Positions 57,476 to 64,000 of a stretch of DNA of 64,000 bases are shown here, piece by piece. Position 1 is the first letter of the stretch. Every line of letters starts with the position of its first letter. Below the pieces are notes generated by a model. It did no database searches, was not told the origin of the DNA, and saw only the letters and a program-made list of their open reading frames with translations. The position numbers and the translations under genes were made by a program. The DNA lies in assembly GCF_001591485.1 (NCBI RefSeq), contig NZ_BCUZ01000005.1:1-64000 (forward strand), given 5' to 3'. The DNA comes from Neobacillus fumarioli NBRC 102428 (GTDB lineage: Bacteria > Bacillota > Bacilli > Bacillales > Cytobacillaceae).

Positions 57476-57991
57476 TTACTTTTCGTTTTTAGGTGCTAAA
57501 ACGAGGAACATACTCCGACCATCCATTTTAGGCTGTGCCTCAATGGCCGCTACTTCCTTACAGCTTTCAGCAAAACGGTCTAACACTTTCTGACCGATTT
57601 CTTTATGGGTAATCGCCCGGCCCTTGAATCGGATAGTGGCTTTTACCTTGTCGCCTTTTTCCAAGAACTTAATCGCATTTCGCAGTTTCGTGTTGAAATC
57701 ATGCTCATCAATTGTTGGGCTTAGACGAACTTCTTTTACATTAATAATCTTTTGATTTTTCCGAGCTTCTTTCTCTTTCTTTTGCTGCTCGAATTTAAAT
57801 TTGCCATAATCCATAATTCGGGCTACCGGAGGTTTTGCATTTGGTGCCACAAGTACCAAATCAAGATTTACTCTTCCGGCAATCTCCAGTGCTTCGTTTT
57901 TCGATTTAATTCCTAATTGTTCGCCGTTTTGATCAATCAGGCGGACCTCCCGAGCACGAATACCCTCATTTACTAACATGTCTTTGCTAAT
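57476..57991 (-). CDS. infC: Translation initiation factor IF-3 (ATT start)
   Basis: Binds the 30S subunit and checks initiation codons. '[20 protein letters not shown]', '[17 protein letters not shown]' and '[19 protein letters not shown]' are typical. An ATT at 57991 is the likely start: GGAGGTGG lies six bases upstream, and it gives [10 protein letters not shown] like B. subtilis IF3; the in-frame ATG at 57979 is 18 bases from that site. AUU starts for infC are known (E. coli) and allow autoregulation. 171 aa. First gene of infC-rpmI-rplT. Confidence 0.95.
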   Translation of the reverse strand: MSKDMLVNEGIRAREVRLIDQNGEQLGIKSKNEALEIAGRVNLDLVLVAPNAKPPVARIMDYGKFKFEQQKKEKEARKNQKIINVKEVRLSPTIDEHDFNTKLRNAIKFLEKGDKVKATIRFKGRAITHKEIGQKVLDRFAESCKEVAAIEAQPKMDGRSMFLVLAPKNEK

Positions 57992-58005
57992 AGTTAGCCA
58001 CCTCC

Positions 58006-58275
58006 AAGTTTCATCGTGAATACAATAGGGTCAAGACAAATAGAAAAACATTCCCTTATCAAACCATTATAAATGACACCAAGCTAACTGACAGGTTCAT
58101 AAGTGTTTTCTATGATAAGTACACAAAAATGAGTGTGGATGAAAACACCCACACTCTACGTAACATAATCATTGCATTTAAACGTTCACGTAAAAACCTG
58201 CCAACTGCCTAAGCGTCAAATCAGGTGAGAAGCGGGTGCTTCTGCTTTTCCCAAAAATTTCGTATTCAATTTACC
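58006..58275 (-). promoter_or_regulatory. L20-type ribosomal protein leader of infC operon
   Basis: About 270 bases of transcribed leader. It contains a strong terminator hairpin GAGTGTGG-GTGTTTTCAT-CCACACTC followed by ATTTTTGTG (58131-58156), then 'GAACCTGTCAGTTAGCTTGG' nearer the gene. The arrangement matches the L20 autoregulatory leader known upstream of infC in B. subtilis; I did not fold it fully. Confidence 0.75.
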
Positions 58276-58281
58276 TTGTTT

Positions 58282-58311
58282 ACTATACCATAAGCAAAGA
58301 CGATGTGTCAA
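58282..58311 (-). promoter_or_regulatory. Sigma-A promoter of infC operon
   Basis: TTGACA (58306-58311), 18-base spacer, TATAGT (58282-58287) on the minus strand. Confidence 0.75.
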
Positions 58312-58385
58312 TTAAACTTTTTAAACAGCAACGAAAACTATTTTAACAAGAAACAGAAGATTATTCAATATATTTTTTCAAAAAT

Positions 58386-58412
58386 AAAAGGGAGGGCAAG
58401 CCTCCCTTTTAC
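58386..58412 (-). terminator. Terminator of thrS
   Basis: AAAAGGGAGG-CTTGC-CCTCCCTTTT, followed by ATTTTTG on the minus strand. Confidence 0.85.
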
Positions 58413-58415
58413 CCA

Positions 58416-60350
58416 TTATCCGCGTTTTACTTCCGCTTTCAGTGCGGCTATAAATTCGTCAAATGGCTTTGTTTCGGATTTCTGTTCGCCATATTTACGG
58501 ACATTGACGGCATTTTCCGCAACTTCTTTATCACCGACAACCAGCATATATGGAATCTTTTGCATTTGTGCTTCGCGGATTTTATAACCGATCTTTTCAT
58601 CCCGACCGTCTAATTCCACTCGAAAGCCTTCTGCTTTCAACTGTTCTTGAACTTTTCTTGCGTAATCATAATGAGCTTCCGGCGAAACTGGAATGACTTG
58701 AACTTGAACAGGTGCGAGCCATGTTGGGAATGCACCTTTGTATTCTTCGATTAAGTAGGCAACAAAGCGTTCCATTGTTGAGACAACACCTCGGTGAATT
58801 ACAACTGGGCGGTGCTGTTTGCCGTCTTCACCGACATATGTTAAATCAAAACGTTCAGGCAGTAAGAAGTCTAATTGAACAGTTGATAAAGTTTCGTCTT
58901 TGCCAAGAGCTGTTCTCACTTGAACATCAAGCTTAGGACCATAAAAAGCAGCTTCTCCCTCAGCTTCAAAATAGGACAATCCCATCTCATCCATAGCCTC
59001 TTTTAACATGCTTTGGGCTTTTTCCCACATCGTATCATCATCAAAATATTTCTCTTTATCTTGCGGATCGCGATAGGATAAACGGAAGGAATAATCTTTG
59101 ATATTAAAGTCTTTATACACATCCAATATTAACTGAACAACACGCTGGAATTCTTCCTTAATTTGATCCGGACGAACAAAAATATGGGCATCATTCAGGG
59201 TCATTCCCCGTACGCGCTGCAGGCCGGACAGAGCCCCGGACATTTCGTAACGATGCATGGTGCCGAGCTCGGCAATACGGATCGGCAGCTCGCGGTAGCT
59301 GTGGATTGCATTTTTATACACCATCATATGATGCGGACAGTTCATCGGACGAAGCACTAATTGTTCATTGTCCATATCCATGATCGGGAACATATCCTCA
59401 TGATAATGATCCCAGTGGCCGGAAGTTTTATAAAGGTCGACGCTGCCCATGACTGGTGTATACACATGGTTATAGCCTAGACTTAATTCTTTATCGACGA
59501 TATAACGTTCAACGATGCGCCGGATCGTCGCACCTTTTGGCAGCCAAAGTGGCAGCCCTTGGCCGATCAATTGCGAATTGGTAAAGAGATTTAATTCTTT
59601 TCCCAGTTTGCGGTGATCACGTTCTTTCGCCTCATCTAAAAGACGAAGATGTTCTTTCAAGTCTTCTTTTTTGAAAAAGGCAGTACCATAGACTCGCTGC
59701 AGCATTTTATTATCGCTATTACCGCGCCAATAAGCACCGGCAATGCTCAATAATTTGAATTCTTTAATTTTCCCGGTTGATGGTACATGAACGCCGCGGC
59801 AAAGATCAAAGAATTCACCTTGCTGATAAATTGTGACTGTTTCCCCTTCCGGAATCGCTTCAATCAATTCCAGCTTATAGGGGTCGCCGATCTCTTTATA
59901 AAGCTGAATCGCTTCTTCCCGGGTGACTTCCTTGCGAATAATTTCAAGATTTTCATTGACGATTTTCGCCATTTCTTTTTCAATCTTTGGCAAATCTTCC
60001 GGAGTCAAGGACTCCTCCAAATCCATATCATAATAGAATCCGCCTTCGATGACAGGGCCAACGCCAAGCTTCACATTTGGAAAAAGCCGTTTAACAGCTT
60101 GCGCCATCAGGTGTGCCGTACTGTGGCGAAGCACTTCTAAGCTTTCTGGTGCATCCGGTGTAAGGATTTCGATTGAACCATCTTCATGAAGCGGACGGCT
60201 GAGGTCAACGAGTTTTCCGTTTAATTTTCCGGCAATTGCCTTTTTCTTCAGTCCTGGGCTGATCGATGCCGCAACTTCTTCCGTTGTTGTTCCATTCGGA
60301 AACTCTTTAACTGCTCCATCTGGAAACTTGAATTTCACAACGTCTGACAT
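58416..60350 (-). CDS. thrS: Threonine--tRNA ligase
   Basis: 644 aa class II synthetase: N-terminal TGS domain ('[20 protein letters not shown]'), editing domain with zinc-type motif '[18 protein letters not shown]', the catalytic core ('[20 protein letters not shown]', '[17 protein letters not shown]', '[14 protein letters not shown]') and a C-terminal anticodon-binding domain. ATG 60350 has AAAGGAGG upstream; the frame to 60398 runs into a dispersed repeat and is rejected. Under a threonine T-box, but a repeat copy separates the T-box from the ribosome site. Confidence 0.98.
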   Translation of the reverse strand: MSDVVKFKFPDGAVKEFPNGTTTEEVAASISPGLKKKAIAGKLNGKLVDLSRPLHEDGSIEILTPDAPESLEVLRHSTAHLMAQAVKRLFPNVKLGVGPVIEGGFYYDMDLEESLTPEDLPKIEKEMAKIVNENLEIIRKEVTREEAIQLYKEIGDPYKLELIEAIPEGETVTIYQQGEFFDLCRGVHVPSTGKIKEFKLLSIAGAYWRGNSDNKMLQRVYGTAFFKKEDLKEHLRLLDEAKERDHRKLGKELNLFTNSQLIGQGLPLWLPKGATIRRIVERYIVDKELSLGYNHVYTPVMGSVDLYKTSGHWDHYHEDMFPIMDMDNEQLVLRPMNCPHHMMVYKNAIHSYRELPIRIAELGTMHRYEMSGALSGLQRVRGMTLNDAHIFVRPDQIKEEFQRVVQLILDVYKDFNIKDYSFRLSYRDPQDKEKYFDDDTMWEKAQSMLKEAMDEMGLSYFEAEGEAAFYGPKLDVQVRTALGKDETLSTVQLDFLLPERFDLTYVGEDGKQHRPVVIHRGVVSTMERFVAYLIEEYKGAFPTWLAPVQVQVIPVSPEAHYDYARKVQEQLKAEGFRVELDGRDEKIGYKIREAQMQKIPYMLVVGDKEVAENAVNVRKYGEQKSETKPFDEFIAALKAEVKRG

Positions 60351-60366
60351 AACAATTCCTCCTTTG

Positions 60367-60487
60367 AAATGCGGAAGCGCCTTGCCCAGGGGCGACAAGC
60401 AAATGTTCTTTGAGATATCAAGTCTGCACTTTGACTTGATATCTCAAAGGTTATTTGACCTCGAGCCCCTAGGCGCTGGAGCTGGAC
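60367..60487 (+). repeat. Dispersed palindromic repeat, copy 5 (swapped stem block)
   Basis: Outer arms GGAAGCGCC and GGCGCTGGAGCTGGAC as in copies 2 and 3. The next block is AGGGGC on the left and GCCCC on the right, the reverse of GCCCC/GGGGC in the other copies. The inner stem is GAGATATCAAGTC/GACTTGATATCTC instead of CTAAAAGTC/GACTTTTAG. It lies in the thrS leader between the T-box terminator and the ribosome site. Confidence 0.9.
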
Positions 60488-60504
60488 ATTTTTCAAATTT
60501 TGAT

Positions 60505-60822
60505 AAATAAAAAACCCGTCCCTCACAAAGGGACGAGTTATCATTAACACGTGGTTCCACCCAATTTTTCATTTTTAAGTTTGTCTTAAAAATGACTTTA
60601 GGACAGTTAACGGTTGTTGCCGTCAACAATTACTTTCTTCCTATACAGATAAGAGTTCACTGTTGAAGTTTAAAGGCGGTAAGTACTTTTTCCGTGTTAG
60701 AAGGCTTTCAGCCGAGGCCTCCCTCTCTATAAACCGTAAAAAAATACTATTGTCCTTATCATTACTTTTGGCGCATCTTTTACTGGATTTTAGCTTAAAG
60801 CGTCTTTAAGCTTTGCTATGTA
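60505..60822 (-). promoter_or_regulatory. Threonine T-box leader of thrS
   Basis: The minus strand has T-box core TTGGGTGGAACCACGTG (about 60547-60563) and a terminator CTCGTCCCTTTG-TGAGGGACGGGTTTTTT (60511-60538). ACT (Thr) at 60682-60684 within AAAGT-ACT-TACC is the likely specifier. Confidence 0.92.
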
Positions 60823-60826
60823 GGTT

Positions 60827-60855
60827 ATTATAATGATTCATGTTTCAAAAATCAA
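60827..60855 (-). promoter_or_regulatory. Sigma-A promoter of thrS
   Basis: TTGATT (60850-60855), 17-base spacer, TATAAT (60827-60832) on the minus strand; the -35 overlaps the ytxC stop codon. Confidence 0.7.
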
Positions 60856-61709
60856 GTATCCGCCAATTTTTCAATTTGCTCTTTCAACTTATAGAGGGCG
60901 CCTTGCTCTTTCATGATCACCCTTTCCTCAAAAATATTTTTGATTGTTCTGACCAGAGGGGCTTCCGCATCCCTGGTATAAAGATAAATGGTCTTGGGTG
61001 CCAGGGACAAAAGCGGGGCGATCGAAACGGAATCCACATAGACCGGATGATTCACCAGCAATTTGCGATCAATCATTCTCTTCAGATCACCTCGTTTGAT
61101 TTCCTCTAATTGCTCATTAAATACGAGGATCTCATCATCTATTAGCAGATGCAATGTTTTCATTTTTGACTCCCGTCCTGCCAAAAATCCCCTCAGCATA
61201 TGAACAAACATTTGATATTCCTGTTCCATTTTAAATTCATCAATGGAAACTTCTACGTAATTTTGAAGCAGCTGAAAGTATGGACGCAGGCGAAATTTTA
61301 CAAAAGAATCAAAGGAAAAGGAAAGGTTCCCCTGAAAAACATGATGGATCGCTTCTTTAATTAACGGCTCCACATTGGTTTTTTTTAAAGTAACAGCTAC
61401 ATCCTCTCTTTGCCCTTCAAGAATCGAATAAATAATTTCTAGTATTTGTAGTTGTTCTTCTTCATCTTCATAAAAAAATTGATTTTTAATGATCTCCCGA
61501 AACCAGTCATCCCGTTTGATTTCAATAATAAATTGAAAAAAGGCCTGCTTGATCTGATGAAAAAAATCCGGACAATCTGAAACATTCACAATATGTTGGT
61601 CTTTATAAAGTTGGATGATAGAATCATTTGCATTCATATTTAAACACTTTAATAAGTGGTGATGAAACTTAATTGCATCCGCACGATTCTGGAAGATGAT
61701 TTCTGCCAA
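60852..61709 (-). CDS. ytxC: Sporulation-related protein YtxC
   Basis: 285 aa of the YtxC family, placed between dnaI and thrS as in B. subtilis. It is mostly helical with a conserved central part ('IKFRLRPYFQLLQNYVEVSID' region, shortened here) and no known catalytic motif, signal or membrane helix. The start is TTG 61709 with a G-rich ribosome site. The family is described as sporulation-related by name; the molecular role is not known. Confidence 0.85.
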   Translation of the reverse strand: MAEIIFQNRADAIKFHHHLLKCLNMNANDSIIQLYKDQHIVNVSDCPDFFHQIKQAFFQFIIEIKRDDWFREIIKNQFFYEDEEEQLQILEIIYSILEGQREDVAVTLKKTNVEPLIKEAIHHVFQGNLSFSFDSFVKFRLRPYFQLLQNYVEVSIDEFKMEQEYQMFVHMLRGFLAGRESKMKTLHLLIDDEILVFNEQLEEIKRGDLKRMIDRKLLVNHPVYVDSVSIAPLLSLAPKTIYLYTRDAEAPLVRTIKNIFEERVIMKEQGALYKLKEQIEKLADT

Positions 61710-61789
61710 CCAAATCCCCCCCTTTAACCAAATCCTGTATTAATATATATGGAGGACTTGACCAAAATAGAAGAAGCAGAAGCCCTATA

Positions 61790-61822
61790 AAAAAGGATTG
61801 CAGAGAATTTTTCTGCAATCCC
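61790..61822 (-). terminator. Terminator of dnaB-dnaI
   Basis: GGATTGCAGA pairs with TCTGCAATCC, followed by TTTTTTA on the minus strand. Confidence 0.9.
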
Positions 61823-61843
61823 AGTATCAATTATAGATTTAGG

Positions 61844-62773
61844 TCACGTCCGGCGATTCGGACCACCGACAAAGACCGGTTCACTTAAGGTACGGATTCT
61901 TTCCATGATCCGGCGCGCTTTCATCTTCTCCTCTTCCCCGCGCTGACTGTATGCCAAATGATGTTCTAACGCAGAAAAATCAAAATTGGAAGTGAAAAAG
62001 GTAGGCAGGCTTTCCAGCATTCTGAACTGCAAGATGGGACCGAGTACTTCATCCCTTGTCCAGCTTGAAACCGCTTCTGCCCCGATGTCATCCAGCATTA
62101 AGATCGATTCCTTTTTCAGTGCTTCGATTTTTTCATTTAATGTTGAGTCAGCGATGGAACTTTTCAGTTCTCTAAACAATTCCGGAACGTAGACAATCAT
62201 CGAAGAAATTTGTTTTTTCGCGAGCCTATTGGCGATTGCCCCTAATAAATATGACTTTCCGACACCAAATTTCCCGTAAAAATATAAACCTTTAACCGTT
62301 TTCCCCTGCTCGTAATTCATTAAAAATGAGACGGCTTTTTGAACAGCGTCTATTCGGGTTTCATCATGTTCAAAATCTTCGAAACTGGCAGCTAAGATAT
62401 CTTTTGGGACATATAAACTCTTAATCATTTTTTCATTTTTCCGCTTTTCATCCGCTATTACCTTTCTTGGGCAACGTTCATAGCGGATATCAATAGAATT
62501 TCTCGTAATAATTAATTCCGGATGGTAGCCGTTCATAATGTTAATACATTGATCAAGGCTTTCACATCGGCTGCATTCCTTACTTTGGTTGATATATTCG
62601 TAAAGTTTGCCCCAGCTTCTCTCCAGCATTTCATCGGTTATTAAATCGCGATGTTTCCGGATAAAATCTCGAATATCCGAATGATTTAAGATCTCCTTCC
62701 GCATCTTTTCGTACCGCTTCTGAAAATTCTCGCTGGATGCCAGCTTCTTTAATGTATGGTTGATGTTTTCCAT
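61844..62773 (-). CDS. dnaI: Primosomal protein DnaI (helicase loader)
   Basis: Loads the replicative helicase DnaC with DnaB and DnaD. N-terminal helicase-binding zinc domain with cysteines in 'CSRCESLDQCINIM' and 'YERCPRK'; AAA+ domain with Walker A 'YFYGKFGVGKSYLLGAIANR', Walker B 'ESILMLDDIGAE' and sensor 'FFTSNFDFSALE'. 309 aa against 311 in B. subtilis. Starts ten bases after dnaB. Confidence 0.97.
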   Translation of the reverse strand: MENINHTLKKLASSENFQKRYEKMRKEILNHSDIRDFIRKHRDLITDEMLERSWGKLYEYINQSKECSRCESLDQCINIMNGYHPELIITRNSIDIRYERCPRKVIADEKRKNEKMIKSLYVPKDILAASFEDFEHDETRIDAVQKAVSFLMNYEQGKTVKGLYFYGKFGVGKSYLLGAIANRLAKKQISSMIVYVPELFRELKSSIADSTLNEKIEALKKESILMLDDIGAEAVSSWTRDEVLGPILQFRMLESLPTFFTSNFDFSALEHHLAYSQRGEEEKMKARRIMERIRTLSEPVFVGGPNRRT

Positions 62774-62783
62774 AAGTCACCGC

Positions 62784-64000
62784 CTATTCGTCAAGTGCCT
62801 TTAGCATTTCTTCAATTTCCCGCTTTTTAGCTGCAAAATCTGTATCCTTGTCCGCTTGTTTATCCGTTTTCTTGGGTGTTTCTTCATCAAACCAATCCGG
62901 CAATTTCTCTGTCCGAATTGGTTTTGTTCTTGTTGATTTTCCGGCTGTTTTATTGCCCTCAGACCAGCTGATATAGGTGCGATATTCACTTTTTGCCAGA
63001 TCCATTGCTTCCTTCACCGTTTTGATCTGTTTTCTAGCCCAATGACTGGCAATCTTCTCCACATAGTTTTTGGAAAGCTTCATATCTGTCCTGAGCATGA
63101 CAAAATGAATCAACACATTAATGACACCAGGAAGAAGCTTTTGTTTAAACATCACTTCTTCTATAATCTGAATATCGGCCTTCGATGGCTCTGCTCCACC
63201 AGAAAGATCTTTCAAAAACCGCAAAGGCGAAGTGGTTTCGATATAGCGAATGAGTTCTTCCTCTTTGGTTTTTGGTTCCGTTAACTGAACCCGGCTGCCA
63301 TGAGGCTGAGTTCGTTCAATGAGGCTTGGGAGCTGATCATAGTTGACATATTGATACCAATCACGGGCTCCTTTTCGCAATTCTTCGATATCAATTTCTC
63401 CTGCCTCATTCATTGCACTTAGGATGATATTTTTCATTTCAATTGGATCGATCTGATAAAGAAAAGCCAGATTGCTAATAACTTCTTTCACCTTTGCTGT
63501 TAATGCCTTTTTTGGTACAAGCGATTCGTTTAAACCCGCCATTAGGAGATCAAAATCAAATGTATCAAGATCGATTTGGATTCCCTTTTGTTCGTGACGG
63601 CCGATAAACCGTTCACCTGCATCCGGCTCAAGCTCCGAGGGCACATTCTGCAAATATTGGAAACTTCCCGGAAAGCCCGATGCAAATACATCTTGAAATG
63701 CCTTTGTGATATTCAAATATTCTTTTTCCTTTGGAACTTGCTGGTCAGAGAAAAAGCGTTTTAGCCGGGCAAAATGATTCTTACCTATTTTTCGGTAAAG
63801 ATAAATATTTAACATTCCATCCTGGAAAAATTGTTCTGGAGTAAGAGGAGGGATGAGCTCATATATAAACGAGCGTTCTTCTTCATCTTTTTTCATATAG
63901 GTTTTTAATAGCCCTATTCCTTCCAGCTTTAAACGGGCTTCGTATATGTCTTTTAAATTCATTCCAAGCAAGTTCATTAATAAATGATGGGAGGAAGATT
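62784..64000 (-). CDS. dnaB: Replication initiation and membrane attachment protein DnaB (5' end outside window)
   Basis: The frame is open to the right edge, so the gene is truncated: about 405 codons are present of a usual 460-475. It aligns with B. subtilis DnaB from 'LMNLLGMNLKDIYEARLKLE' onward, has the helical DnaB/DnaD-type domain, and a basic, low-complexity C-terminus ending in a short acidic helix ('REIEEMLKALDE'). It co-loads helicase with DnaI and DnaD at oriC and restart sites. The ATG at 63977 is internal and not the true start. Confidence 0.95.
   Translation of the reverse strand, partial: SSSHHLLMNLLGMNLKDIYEARLKLEGIGLLKTYMKKDEEERSFIYELIPPLTPEQFFQDGMLNIYLYRKIGKNHFARLKRFFSDQQVPKEKEYLNITKAFQDVFASGFPGSFQYLQNVPSELEPDAGERFIGRHEQKGIQIDLDTFDFDLLMAGLNESLVPKKALTAKVKEVISNLAFLYQIDPIEMKNIILSAMNEAGEIDIEELRKGARDWYQYVNYDQLPSLIERTQPHGSRVQLTEPKTKEEELIRYIETTSPLRFLKDLSGGAEPSKADIQIIEEVMFKQKLLPGVINVLIHFVMLRTDMKLSKNYVEKIASHWARKQIKTVKEAMDLAKSEYRTYISWSEGNKTAGKSTRTKPIRTEKLPDWFDEETPKKTDKQADKDTDFAAKKREIEEMLKALDE

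Noticed and set aside
60335-60629. ORFs in both strands over the thrS leader
   Set aside because: They are formed by the T-box and the palindromic repeat; no codon pattern or ribosome site supports them.

Overview
The window is chromosomal DNA of a low-GC, endospore-forming member of the Bacillaceae. It carries spore and germination genes (spoVID, ysxE, gerE, gerM, sspI, lonB, ytxC), strong AGGAGG-type ribosome sites, many TTG/GTG starts, T-box leaders and an L-box lysine riboswitch. Gene order follows the dnaB-to-folC block of Bacillus subtilis closely, so most names rest on both protein motifs and synteny. I cannot name the species from sequence alone. No prophage, insertion sequence, CRISPR array or rRNA operon was seen.

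Layout, left to right (almost everything is on the minus strand, so transcription runs right to left): a membrane GAF-GGDEF diguanylate cyclase and folC; valS behind a valine T-box; a small plus-strand membrane protein; ysxE and spoVID (spore coat) with a sigma-E-like promoter; an extra beta-lactamase-fold lipoprotein; the heme operon hemA-X-C-D-B-L; a divergent membrane protein; engB-lonA, lonB (sigma-F-like promoter), clpX, tig and ysoA (protein quality control); tRNA-Arg; ysnB-rdgB-rph; gerM, racE, ysmB, gerE (sigma-K-like promoter); sdhCAB; plus-strand yslB; lysC with riboswitch and an internal start; uvrC; trxA; etfA-etfB-fadB-fadR (fatty acid oxidation, with a FadR operator); a 28-codon ORF, mutS2, polX, yshB, zapA; plus-strand rnhC; pheST with a phenylalanine T-box; ysgA; plus-strand sspI; an M42 peptidase; a dimeric dUTPase; infC-rpmI-rplT with an L20-type leader and an ATT start; thrS with a threonine T-box; ytxC; dnaI; and dnaB, cut by the right edge.

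Functionally this is mostly core housekeeping: translation (three tRNA synthetases, IF3, L35, L20), heme synthesis, proteolysis, TCA cycle, beta-oxidation electron transfer, DNA repair and replication initiation, interleaved with sporulation genes that have their own compartment-specific promoters.

The least explained material is non-coding. (1) A family of about 70-200 bp imperfect palindromes has five clear copies and several remnants in intergenic DNA; their stems show compensatory changes, including a whole swapped stem block, and two copies sit directly against ribosome binding sites. (2) A 13-mer palindromic motif GGTGTCAGGCACC occurs in two intergenic places and once inside pheT codons. 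(3) Three 42-bp tandem units, each made of two 21-bp half-units, lie between sspI and ysdC. (4) A 28-codon membrane peptide ORF ends inside a perfect 19-bp inverted repeat where B. subtilis has yshE and lcfA.
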